Shown here piece by piece: positions 53,137 to 60,559 of a stretch of 64,000 nucleotides of DNA. The notes beneath the pieces were generated by a model. It had not been told where the DNA came from. It saw only the letters and a program-made list of their open reading frames with translations, and did not search any database. The DNA is from Acidobacteriota bacterium (GTDB taxonomy: Bacteria > Acidobacteriota > Thermoanaerobaculia > Gp7-AA8). Where the stretch lies: the NCBI GenBank assembly GCA_021781455.1, contig JAJXWV010000050.1, forward strand, positions 1-64,000. Reading direction: 5' to 3'. A program made the translations under genes and the position numbers. The stretch's first letter is position 1. Every line of letters starts with the position of its first letter.

Positions 53137-53960
53137 CTGAATTCGGCACCGAGGTCGTGCTGCACTGGACGGCCGTCGGCATCTACATCGCCGCGGCGGT
53201 TCTCTTCGGGAACGCGGTGATCTTTGATCATCCGCATCGCACCCGCTTGGCCATCGTGCTCACTGCGGCGGGCCTTCTGCCTCACGGTGCGGCGATCATC
53301 CTTCGATGGCTGGAAGTCGGCCATGGCCCGTACATGCTCAAGTACGAGGTCCTCTCTTCGAACACCTGGATCGCCATCGCCATGCTGGTGATCTTTCTGC
53401 TGCGGCGGCCGGACTGGAGTGTGCTCGCGCTGGTGGTGGTGCCGGTCTCGATCCTCATGATTGCGATGGGGCTGTTCTCCAATCCGCAGATGCGCGAGCT
53501 GCCGCCGGCGCTTCGGTCGATGTGGCTCGTCTTCCACATCTCGTTCGCGAAGGTGTCGGGTGCGGCGTTTCTGCTGTCCGTGGCCAGCGGAGTGGTCCTC
53601 CTTCTCAAAGAGCGGCCGCGCCACTGGCCGTGGCTCGACAGGATTCCGGACGAGGCCGCGCTCGATGCTTACATCGTTCGATTCGTCGGGTTCGGATTTC
53701 TGTTCTGGACCATCACCGTGGCGGCAGGTGCCATCTGGGCGAACGAATCGTGGGGACGTTACTGGGGATGGGATGTCATCGAGACCTGGTCGTTGATCAC
53801 CTGGCTCGTGTACGGGACGTTCCTGCACGTGCGGCTGTTCTTCAAGCTGAAGCCGAAGGCGACCGCGTGGTGGGCGATCGGCTGCATGGCCGTCTTCGTG
53901 CTGACGATCCTCATCCTTCCCTTTCTCATGCCCTCGCTCCACTCGACCTATTTTCAGTGA
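53133..53960 (+). CDS. ccsA: CcsA/ResC-like haem handling protein (system II)
   Basis: 275 residues with about eight hydrophobic helices. The WWD signature is present (ANESWGRYWGWDVIETWSLI, near 207). Conserved His residues occur in LLPHGAAII, FHISFAKVSGAAFL and the C-terminal FLHVRLFF. CcsA and ResB form the system II haem lyase that delivers haem to CxxCH sites. Overlap with the lipoprotein gene (ATGA) completes a resB-lipoprotein-ccsA trio. No CcsX/ResA thioredoxin or CcdA is seen, so reduction of the cysteines must rely on other loci. Confidence 0.88.
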   Translation: MTEFGTEVVLHWTAVGIYIAAAVLFGNAVIFDHPHRTRLAIVLTAAGLLPHGAAIILRWLEVGHGPYMLKYEVLSSNTWIAIAMLVIFLLRRPDWSVLALVVVPVSILMIAMGLFSNPQMRELPPALRSMWLVFHISFAKVSGAAFLLSVASGVVLLLKERPRHWPWLDRIPDEAALDAYIVRFVGFGFLFWTITVAAGAIWANESWGRYWGWDVIETWSLITWLVYGTFLHVRLFFKLKPKATAWWAIGCMAVFVLTILILPFLMPSLHSTYFQ

Positions 53961-54032
53961 AGCATTGCTTGTTCCGAGAGCCCGACATGGAAAACCGCCA
54001 AAGTGAGATGTGGCTGTCTGCAGGAGTAACCG

Positions 54033-55466
54033 GTGAGTAAGCGCGTCCTTCTCGTGACGCCGCCTTACCACTCAGGCGTCGTCGAGTCGGCGGGCACGTG
54101 GCTGCCGCTCGGGCTCCTTTACGTCGGCGGCGCGCTGCGCCGCGCCGGATACGGCGTCGAGCTGTACGACGCCATGACGAAGTTTCACAACCTCGAACAG
54201 ATCCGCGAGACGCTGCGCGACAGGCGGCCTGACGCGGTCTTCGTCAGCTGCATCACCGCCACCGTGCTCGACGGAATCGAGGTATGCCGCGTGGCCAAAG
54301 AGGAAAACCCGGCCGTTCTGACGGTGCTGGGCAACACGCACCCGTCGTTCATGTGGGAAGAGATTCTCACAGGCAGCGCCTGCGTCGACGCCATCGTCCG
54401 CTTCGAGGGAGAAGAGACGGCCGTGGAGCTTCTGGCGGCATGGCCGAAGCACGAACAGTTGCGGAAGGTGCGCGGCATCGCCTTCCGCCGCGACGGGAAG
54501 CCGTATGCGACGCCGCTGCGTGTGTTCGCACGTGATCTGGATGGGTTCGAGCCGGCATGGGATCTCGTGCCGTGGAGCGAGTATTCGTACCGGGCGCAGC
54601 CGGGCTCGACCCTCGCCGTAGTCTCGTCCTCGCGCGGCTGCCGGCAGCACTGCTCGTTCTGCTCGCAGCGGCTCTTCTGGAGCGAGAGCTGGCGCGCCGT
54701 ATCGCCCGAGTGCTTCGTACGGCAGCTCGAGGGCCTGCGCGACCGCTTTGGTGTCGACGTAGTCATGCTCGCCGACGAGATTCCCTCGCTCGATCGCGCC
54801 CGGTGGGAGCGGATCCTCGACCTGCTCACCACCCGCAGCGTCGGCGTGAACATCCTGCTTGAGACCCGAGTCGACGATATTCTCCGGGACGAGGACATCC
54901 TGCCCCGCTACCGTCAGGCCGGCATCGAGCACATTTACGTCGGTGTCGAGTCGGTCAACCAGGCCACGCTCGATCTGTTCAAGAAGGACCTGAAGATCGA
55001 GCAGTCAAAGCGTGCCATTGAGCTGATCAACAGCCACGACATCATCTCCGAGACGTCATTCGTCATGGGCATGCCGGACGAGACGCCCGAAGAGATGGAG
55101 CGCACGATCGAGCTATCCAAGTACTACGACCCCGACATGGCGTTTTTCCTCGCGATTACGCCGTGGCCCTACGCCGACCTCTATCCGAACGTCAAGGATC
55201 ACATCGTTACCTACGACTACCGCAACTACAACCTCGTCGAGCCAGTCATCAAGCCGCGGGCGATGACCATCGATGAGGTCCGGGCCATGCTCTTCCGCGG
55301 GTTCAAGGATTTTTACACGCACAAGATGCAGCAGATGCGAACCATGCCCCCCTGGAAACGTGAGTTCATGAAACGGCTGATGCATCTGCTGCTTGAGCAC
55401 TCCTATCTACGCGACCAGATGAAGGAGATCGGTCACCCTGCGATATCCGATCAAATCGTCGCGTAA
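54033..55466 (+). CDS. B12-binding-domain radical SAM enzyme
   Basis: 477 residues from a GTG (CAGGAGTAACC upstream). The N-terminal cobalamin-binding-like domain (KRVLLVTPPYHSG, TWLPLGLLYVGGALRRAGYG, ELYDAM) is followed by the radical SAM triad SRGCRQHCSFCSQR near 203. HIYVGVESVNQATLDLFKKD and MGMPDETPEEMERTIEL follow. Class: BchE/MgPME-cyclase or HpnR/HpnP-like. Substrate unknown. It starts 72 bases after ccsA, so it may be co-transcribed; a haem or porphyrin substrate would fit the neighbours but is speculative. The DxHxxG motif of cobalamin binders is not evident. Confidence 0.8.
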   Translation: MSKRVLLVTPPYHSGVVESAGTWLPLGLLYVGGALRRAGYGVELYDAMTKFHNLEQIRETLRDRRPDAVFVSCITATVLDGIEVCRVAKEENPAVLTVLGNTHPSFMWEEILTGSACVDAIVRFEGEETAVELLAAWPKHEQLRKVRGIAFRRDGKPYATPLRVFARDLDGFEPAWDLVPWSEYSYRAQPGSTLAVVSSSRGCRQHCSFCSQRLFWSESWRAVSPECFVRQLEGLRDRFGVDVVMLADEIPSLDRARWERILDLLTTRSVGVNILLETRVDDILRDEDILPRYRQAGIEHIYVGVESVNQATLDLFKKDLKIEQSKRAIELINSHDIISETSFVMGMPDETPEEMERTIELSKYYDPDMAFFLAITPWPYADLYPNVKDHIVTYDYRNYNLVEPVIKPRAMTIDEVRAMLFRGFKDFYTHKMQQMRTMPPWKREFMKRLMHLLLEHSYLRDQMKEIGHPAISDQIVA

Positions 55467-55811
55467 GCCCGATGGACAGCGAGAATGCGCCGGAGAAGCT
55501 GCTCCCCGCTTCGCTGCAACATTCACGGAAGCGGATTGCCGGGGATGCGGGCGGCGGAACTGGCGGATGGAACCGTCGAGGCGAAGTTTCGCTCCTGCTG
55601 CCCGCTCTTCAGGCATGAGGTGAAGGAACTGGCACGGTTGCTCGGCCTAACCGCGTGGTGCAGGATCCAATCCCGACTTGGCGACGAGATCGGTCCTCAT
55701 GACCTTGCATCAAGAGCGCGCGCAAGCGGCGAAATCCCGGTGACGTCCCCGGCTTCATTTTCGATGAGCTCGAAAATGGACGAGCGCTCATCTTCGCCGC
55801 GGCTGCGGGTT
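55467..55811. other. Gene-poor gap with a perfect inverted repeat
   Basis: No credible gene. Bases 55756-55778 are a perfect 9-bp inverted repeat (CATTTTCGA - 5 - TCGAAAATG), unusually AT-rich for the surroundings, and could be an operator. A frame around 55560-55660 contains FRSCCPLFRHEVKELARLLG but lacks a start or family match. Confidence 0.45.
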
Positions 55812-56064
55812 GACTGACCGGAACTTTTGCCGGCGCGCTGGCAGCGCGCAAGATCAACGTCGAGAAGCCCACGTCTGACGCCGTCGGAGAGATCGAGCTC
55901 GAAAACAATGTGCTCGTCATCAGACGCATCCACGTTGCGTACACGGTCTCCGCGCCCGGCGCTTCCCAGGATGTCGTCGAACGCGTTCACGGGATGGTTG
56001 CCCGGTTTATCGATCGATCCATCGAGCGATCGAGATCACGACCGAGTGGCGACGGTCCGACTGA
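55812..56064 (+). pseudogene. OsmC-family protein remnant
   Basis: The plus strand reads GTFAGALAARKINVEKPTSD, GEIELENNVLVIRRIHVAYT and VVERVHGMVARFIDRSIERS in one frame. The expected closing strand (IEITTEWRRSD, stop 56062-56064) appears in another frame, so an indel lies near 56025. In OsmC proteins 'CPVARS' is expected where MVARF is found, so the peroxidatic Cys is lost too. The N-terminal third is not recognisable. A dead gene upstream of the mercury operon. Confidence 0.6.
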
Positions 56065-56104
56065 AATCCCGAAGACGCAATCGGCGCTCGCTCGTTGTAC
56101 TGGT

Positions 56105-56123
56105 GATCCCCCTGGGGGGGATC
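56105..56123 (+). promoter_or_regulatory. Putative CsoR/RcnR-type operator
   Basis: GATCCCCC - T - G-tract - ATC: an inverted repeat with a long G/C tract, 17 bases before merT. CsoR-family repressors recognise such G/C tracts flanked by an inverted repeat, and a CsoR-like gene ends this operon. No MerR-type gene or spaced MerR operator is seen. Confidence 0.5.
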
Positions 56124-56139
56124 TACTGGGAGGGCGACG

Positions 56140-56517
56140 ATGGATCTCGATGACCGACGAAAAGATCGCCTGGCGACGGCCGGGCTTGGGGCGGGACTGG
56201 CGTCCGCGCTGGCCGCGTCGATCTGCTGTATCGGACCGATTGCGGCTGCCATGTTCGGGCTTACGAGCCTCGGCGCGCTGGTTCGCTTCGAGTCGCTTCG
56301 TCCGTGGTTCGCGGCTTCGACGGGCTTCTTCTTGGCGGTCGCGTTTTTTCTCTCCTACCGCCGCCGCCCGAGCGCTGACTGTGTTCCTGGCTCGGTTTGC
56401 GACATCCATGGAGAGGAGCGCGTTCGCCAAGTGAACCGGATCGTGCTGTGGGTCTTCGCGATCGTAATCATCATCGTTCTGTCATTTCCAACGTGGTCCA
56501 ACTGGGTTCTGGGATGA
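56140..56517 (+). CDS. merT: MerT-like mercuric ion transport protein
   Basis: 125 residues, three hydrophobic helices. The first carries the vicinal cysteines (LAASICCIGPIAAAMFG, near 30). The second is FVPWFAASTGFFLAVAFF-like (LRPWFAASTGFFLAVAFFLS), and the third is the C-terminal VLWVFAIVIIIVLSFP. A second Cys pair (DCVPGSVC) lies in the loop before helix 3, as in MerT. It moves Hg(II) from MerP across the inner membrane. GGGAGGG precedes the ATG. No merA is present in the window, so reduction of Hg(II) is not encoded here; the substrate could be another soft metal. Confidence 0.85.
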   Translation: MDLDDRRKDRLATAGLGAGLASALAASICCIGPIAAAMFGLTSLGALVRFESLRPWFAASTGFFLAVAFFLSYRRRPSADCVPGSVCDIHGEERVRQVNRIVLWVFAIVIIIVLSFPTWSNWVLG

Positions 56518-56527
56518 GCAGGCTGTC

Positions 56528-56824
56528 ATGCGAATCACAACCGCGCTGATTGTTCTCGCGCTGTTGATCGCCGCGACTCTGAGCGGTGGCACGACGTCCA
56601 CCGCCGTGCTCCATGTGGAGGGCATGACCTGCGGCGCCTGTGCGACGTCGGTAAAGATCGTCCTGAAGAAGATCGACGGTGTGACCGACGCCACGGTGTC
56701 GTACGCGACCAAACGGGCCGTCGTTCAGTACGATCCGGCGCGCGTAACCGCGGCCAGGCTGGCGGCGGTGATCGAAGCGAAGCTGCCTTACAAGGCGCGG
56801 GTCGTCGAAGGTGAGGGACGATGA
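56528..56824 (+). CDS. merP: MerP-like periplasmic metal-binding protein
   Basis: 98 residues. The signal peptide (ITTALIVLALLIAATLSGG) is followed by one heavy-metal-associated domain with the GMTCGACATSV metal site (CxxC) and the usual strand-helix pattern (VLKKIDGVTDATVSYATKRA, VQYDPARVTAARLAAVI). It binds Hg(II) or Cu(I) in the periplasm and hands it to MerT. Ten bases after merT; the next gene overlaps by four bases. Confidence 0.88.
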   Translation: MRITTALIVLALLIAATLSGGTTSTAVLHVEGMTCGACATSVKIVLKKIDGVTDATVSYATKRAVVQYDPARVTAARLAAVIEAKLPYKARVVEGEGR

Positions 56825-57299
56825 GCGCCTGCTGCGCGAACGAGACCCAGCCGACCGTCGCCTCGTCCGACACTTGCCCGCTCTGCGGAAGCCGGGGCGT
56901 GCGCGTTGAACCGGTCACGCTCAAAGCGCTGCTTGTTTCGGATGCGCTTCGCCGCGGGATTCCGCCAGCACCACCTCGTTTCTGTGCGACGCCGGAGTGC
57001 TCGGTCGTCTACTTCGACTCCGCCGTGGGTGCGACTTTCACCGAAGCCGACGTCTCAGTGCCGGTTTACTCCAAGCAGAAGAGCGCTCCGGACGTACCGG
57101 TCTGTTATTGCTTTGAGATCACTCGGCGGATGGTCCGCGCCGAAGCGGAACGTGGGGGGGGGCGGAACCCGCGTCGCGCGGAATCAATCGCGAAGTGAAG
57201 GCAGGCCACTGCGCCTGTGAGGTGCGCAATCCGAAAGGCTCCTGCTGCCTCGGGGACGTCGTCTCCGAAGAGAAGAGAGCGATGGGAGAGGAAGCATGA
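56821..57299 (+). pseudogene. CopZ-type zinc/[2Fe-2S] metallochaperone with a poly-G frameshift
   Basis: The frame from the ATG at 56821 reads MSACCANETQ, a CPLCG zinc site near 20, CATPECSVVYFDS, CYCFEITRRMV and then stops early at 57198. After a run of nine G (57154-57162), shifting frame restores the family C-terminus: INREVKAGHCACEVRNPKGS, then CCLGDV and EEKRAMGEEA, with a stop at 57297-57299 overlapping the csoR start. The restored protein has all four Cys expected for the [2Fe-2S] site (CYC ... CAC ... CC). So the gene is out of frame by one base in a homopolymer: sequencing error, phase variation or ribosomal slippage. Confidence 0.75.
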
Positions 57300-57601
57300 C
57301 TCGCAGGAAGGCGAAGCAGAGCAGCGAGTACCTGACGCCGGAAGCACAGAAGTCGCTGGCCGATCGTCTCGCGCGAGCGGAAGGGCATCTGCGCAGTGTC
57401 CGGCAGATGGTCGTCGATCATCGCTGTGCCGATGAGATCCTCATCCAGATCGCCGCCGTGAAAGCAGCACTGAATCAAACCGCCGCCGCACTGATCGACA
57501 GCGAGATGCGATCGTGCGTCGACACCTGCATGGGTGGATCGACCCAGGAGCGGCTCGATCGCGTGGCCAAGGCGTTGTCGGCAGTGCTGCGATCTTCGTG
57601 A
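57296..57601 (+). CDS. CsoR/RcnR-family metal-sensing repressor
   Basis: 101 residues, all-helical DUF156 fold: LTPEAQKSLADRLARAEGHL, RSVRQMVVDHRCADEILIQI, AAVKAALNQTAAALI and SCVDTCMGG. Metal ligands in CsoR are Cys-His-Cys; here Cys44 and Cys74 align by eye, but the His position looks like Glu70, so the sensed metal is uncertain. It lacks a DNA-binding wing and binds operators as a tetramer. Start overlaps the shifted-frame stop of the metallochaperone, indicating translational coupling. Likely autoregulates via the G/C-rich operator before merT. Confidence 0.85.
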   Translation: MTRRKAKQSSEYLTPEAQKSLADRLARAEGHLRSVRQMVVDHRCADEILIQIAAVKAALNQTAAALIDSEMRSCVDTCMGGSTQERLDRVAKALSAVLRSS

Positions 57602-57793
57602 AGCCGCCTTTACCGCCGTGCGAGCTTTCATCGCGAGCTGTCGATCCCAGCGGGTTATCGACTCCACATTCCGTAAACTCGGCGAAGTGCCGATCAACCC
57701 CCGCGCGATACAACCACTTCGTTTCTGGATAGGCCACGCAAAGGCGTGCAAATTCGATCCAGAGCGATCAGACCTTAAGAAAACCTAGGGATT

Positions 57794-57811
57794 TGCACAA
57801 ATTCTTGTGCA
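57794..57811. repeat. Inverted repeat next to the right island boundary
   Basis: TGCACAA - 4 - TTGTGCA, a perfect 7-bp inverted repeat just inside the tRNA-proximal end of the putative island. Could be a protein-binding arm site or a hairpin. The stretch 57602-57793 shows no gene. Confidence 0.5.
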
Positions 57812-57818
57812 TCAAAAA

Positions 57819-57836
57819 AGCCCGCTTGCGCGGGCT
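57819..57836 (-). terminator. Intrinsic terminator of tRNA-fMet
   Basis: A perfect 7-bp stem AGCCCGC / GCGGGCT with a 4-base loop, followed on the minus strand by TTTTTTGATG. It lies 29 bases beyond the tRNA 3' end, inside the island side of the junction, so the island appears to supply this terminator. Confidence 0.85.
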
Positions 57837-57862
57837 AATTCGTTGTTGCTCTTGAGTTTAGG

Positions 57863-57941
<79 letters not shown>

Positions 57942-58049
57942 ACATTCGGTGGGACCGCGCGTCGCTCCCGGTTTCTGCGACGGGGGCGCGATTATCCCGG
58001 CCCCGCGGTTCAACGTCAAGGACCCGTGACAACGGCGCGTGGGCGGCGG

Positions 58050-58170
58050 CTATTCCGAGTCCTGAGTCCTGGTAAGTCCTGAGTCCTGAGTCCTGAGTCC
58101 TGAAAAGCATCGGGCATTCGTTATTGATGGTGCAACTCAGGACTCAGCACTCAGCACTCAGGACTGGTCT
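58050..58170. repeat. AGTCCTG repeats in inverted halves
   Basis: Six or so GAGTCCTGA/AGTCCTG units on the left half (58050-58103) face the inverse CAGGACTCAGCACTCAGCAC on the right (58137-58166), around a central unrelated stretch. The transcript could fold into a long imperfect hairpin. Same words at 10.79 and 59.54 kb. The rest of 57942-58317 has no gene. Confidence 0.75.
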
Positions 58171-58206
58171 CGCTGGCACGAATCGTTCTTCGCGATGTGA
58201 TCGAAT

Positions 58207-59535
58207 ATGCGACGGATCACCGGCGGCGACGAGGACGAAGGCTGCGGACGCGCTGCTGCGCGTCCCTACATTGGGCGTCACTTCATTGCGCGTCCCTGCA
58301 GGCGAAAGGCGAGTGCATTGCGTTTGAGAAATCGGATCTCCGTCGTCTGCATCGGCATTGCGTTCGCCGCGATCCGCGCCGGCGCGGCCACCCTTCCCGG
58401 CTTCAGCGTGCAGCAGGTGGCCGTCACCAGCGGTTTCTGCAGCGCGCTCGCTCTCGACTCGCACGGTATCCTCTATTACACGACCACCAGCGGCGACCTT
58501 TTTCGCGTCGACAGTCTCGGCGCCAGCACGAAGGTCGCCCACGTCGCCACGGAGTTCGTCGGCAACTCGGGGCTCCTCGGCATGGCCCTCGCCGACGATG
58601 CCACCGCGGTCGTCCACTACACGACTCCCGGACCGACCGCGGAGGTGATCTCGAAAATCGACCTCGCCAGCGGGAAGGAGCGTGTCCTGGCGCGGATCTG
58701 GGACGATGCCGAGATGGCGGGACGCGCCGTGCCGAGCGAGCACCACGGCGGCACGCCGGCGGTCGGCGACAACGGATCGGTCTGGGTCGGCATCGGCGAC
58801 TTCGGCACGTTTCTCATCGCTTCCCAGCCGCAGTGGGTCGCCGGAAAGATCCTCCGCATCGACCCGAACGGCGATGTCACGCAGATTGCGAGCGGGTTTC
58901 GGAATCCGTTCGGAATCGCCTGGGACCCGGCCGGCGGACGGCTGATCGTGGCCGACAACGGCGACGTCGCCGACGACGAGATCAACGTCGTCACGGCGGC
59001 GGGCGGATTCTACGGCTGGCCTTTCACCATGGGAACGGAGACCCCCTATCCGGGAGCGATTCCGCCGATTTACGTGTTCCCAAAAGTCGTCGCTCCCACC
59101 GGCATGACGCGCCTGAGCGGGCAGAATCCGATTTTGCGCAGCGGCTACCTGTTAGGCGGATTCGTCTCTAAGGCGCTCCACTACATCCCCGACATCGACG
59201 CGCGTCCGCTGCCCGATCCGATCGCGCTGGTCAGCAGGGAGACCGGGCCCATCATCGACGTCGCCGAAGGCCCGGGCGGTGCGATCTTCTTCGCCACGGG
59301 GTCCGCGATCTACCGGCTGAATGTTCCGGCCCGCGGCGATTGCAACGGAGACGGCCTGGTGAACGTCGCAGACCTGGCGGCACTCGACGCCGAGATCGCC
59401 CGCGGCGAGCACTCCGTCTTCACCTCGACCGCCAGCTGGGGATGCGACGTCAATGGAGACGGCGTCATCTCCGCGGCCGATCGCGACGCGCTGCTGGCCA
59501 TGCTTCATCTGCGGACGCGGGCGGTACGAAAGTGA
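58207..59535 (+). CDS. Secreted PQQ-sugar-dehydrogenase-like propeller with dockerin domain
   Basis: 442 residues if started at 58207; a signal peptide (ISVVCIGIAFAAIRAGAATL) begins near codon 43, so a TTG near 58318-58324 is the more likely start. The body is a GSDH/sorbosone-dehydrogenase-like propeller: VPSEHHGGTPAVGDNGSVWV, GKILRIDPNGDV, GFRNPFGIAWDPAGGRLIVA, DNGDVADDEINVV. The C-terminal 60 residues form a type I dockerin with two calcium loops (DCNGDGLVNVADLAALDAEI; CDVNGDGVISAADRDALLAM). Sugar oxidation and dockerin docking are family-based inferences; PQQ ligands not verified. Confidence 0.82.
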   Translation: MRRITGGDEDEGCGRAAARPYIGRHFIARPCRRKASALRLRNRISVVCIGIAFAAIRAGAATLPGFSVQQVAVTSGFCSALALDSHGILYYTTTSGDLFRVDSLGASTKVAHVATEFVGNSGLLGMALADDATAVVHYTTPGPTAEVISKIDLASGKERVLARIWDDAEMAGRAVPSEHHGGTPAVGDNGSVWVGIGDFGTFLIASQPQWVAGKILRIDPNGDVTQIASGFRNPFGIAWDPAGGRLIVADNGDVADDEINVVTAAGGFYGWPFTMGTETPYPGAIPPIYVFPKVVAPTGMTRLSGQNPILRSGYLLGGFVSKALHYIPDIDARPLPDPIALVSRETGPIIDVAEGPGGAIFFATGSAIYRLNVPARGDCNGDGLVNVADLAALDAEIARGEHSVFTSTASWGCDVNGDGVISAADRDALLAMLHLRTRAVRK

Positions 59536-59543
59536 ATTGCGAG

Positions 59544-59572
59544 TCCTGATCCTGAGTGCTGAGTCCTGAGTT
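59544..59572. repeat. Short GAGTCCTGAGT repeat
   Basis: GAGTCCTGATCCTGAGTGCT, then GAGTCCTGAG directly after the dockerin gene, the same family as at 58.05 kb. Followed at 59650-59682 by a CCCTCGCTGACGCTCGGGATG word of a kind scattered in many genomes. Confidence 0.65.
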
Positions 59573-59707
59573 GAGCCGCACTTCCGCTCTTACTCAGCAC
59601 CCACCCACCCGTGCTACGGCTGCATTCGAGCGCCACCCAACCGCCCAGATCCCTCGCTGACGCTCGGGATGACAGGCTCCTCTGGGCAACACGACCGGCG
59701 CGTTGGG

Positions 59708-59902
59708 CTACCGGGATTGCGCCGCTCCGGGGCTGCCGGCGTGCTGATGGGCCGCGGAATTGTCGCCAAGCTGGATCGGCGAGCTGTGCACGGTGGAGTT
59801 GATGTCGATGCTCGAGGGCTGAGTGCCGGCAGTCGCGCAACCGGAAAGCAATGCGGCCAGCGCGGCGGCGAGAAGGAACAGCATCGATCGGCGTGGTGAC
59901 AT
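59708..59902 (-). CDS. Small lipoprotein
   Basis: 64 residues from the ATG at 59900-59902 (AAAGGGG upstream on the minus strand). The signal peptide (SMLFLLAAALAALLSGC) ends in a lipobox (LLSGC), so the mature peptide of about 42 residues is lipid-anchored: CATAGTQPSSIDINSTVHSS, polar and unstructured, His-containing at the end. No family recognised. The frame extends upstream to 60004 but without signal character. Confidence 0.55.
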   Translation of the reverse strand: MSPRRSMLFLLAAALAALLSGCATAGTQPSSIDINSTVHSSPIQLGDNSAAHQHAGSPGAAQSR

Positions 59903-60153
59903 GCGAACCCCTTTCGAATTTGACTGCAGTTGCGTCGCTGTCGACGCTGCAAATCGCTTTCCAGCTGGCTGATCCTCTTTAACCACAGAGAGCACTGAGT
60001 CCACAGAGCAGGCTCGCTGCGCTCGCCCGCAACCGAAGGTGGCCGCCTAGGTCCCCTCGCCCCGGCGCGATGCATCAACCGCTCGGATCGAAGGTCCGCG
60101 GGGCCAGGGGATGCAAGGGGAGTGGGGTACCGAGGATCCCAGGATTTCTCAGG
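59903..60153. other. Gap with interspersed repeat, no gene
   Basis: Contains the inverted 'AACCACAGAGAGCACTGAG' element (59979-60010), matching 9181-9210 in the opposite orientation. No coding signal. Confidence 0.5.
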
Positions 60154-60246
60154 AATTGCGAAGTTTTCTTGAGCAATCGCGACCCCACTCCCCTTCATCC
60201 CCTCGCCCCGTGCGGATCAGTTCCGCGAGCTTGTTCGTCGGGGAGC
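60154..60246. repeat. Interspersed repeat, copy 2 (copy 1 at 8864-8959)
   Basis: Shares long identical blocks with 8864-8959 (see there). Followed by GCACGGGGCGAGGGGACCGT and another CTCTGTGGTGAA word at 60341-60365. The stretch 60247-60559 has no gene; TCCGCAATCCGCAATCCGCAA (minus its last base) at 60395-60415 is a short tandem repeat. Confidence 0.75.
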
Positions 60247-60559
60247 ACGGGGCGAGGGGACCGTCACACTGTCACCTGTGCAAGGAAATCTGCGTACCGC
60301 GCGAAGAATCATCTGCTTAGTAGTACAGAGGCTTCGTTTGAACCTCTGTGGCCTCTGTGGTGAACTGAGGATCCGGATCGGGCTCAGGCATCAATCCGCA
60401 ATCCGCAATCCGCAATCACCGAACTCTTGCTATACTTTCCCCGCGCTGCCGCGTCGTTGCACCTTTTCTTTCAACGGTTTCGCGGCGGCTTCGGGGAACT
60501 CCAGGGGCGTGTGTGATGGCGGGACGGAGAAGAAATCGGCGGACTGAGCCGAAACCCGA

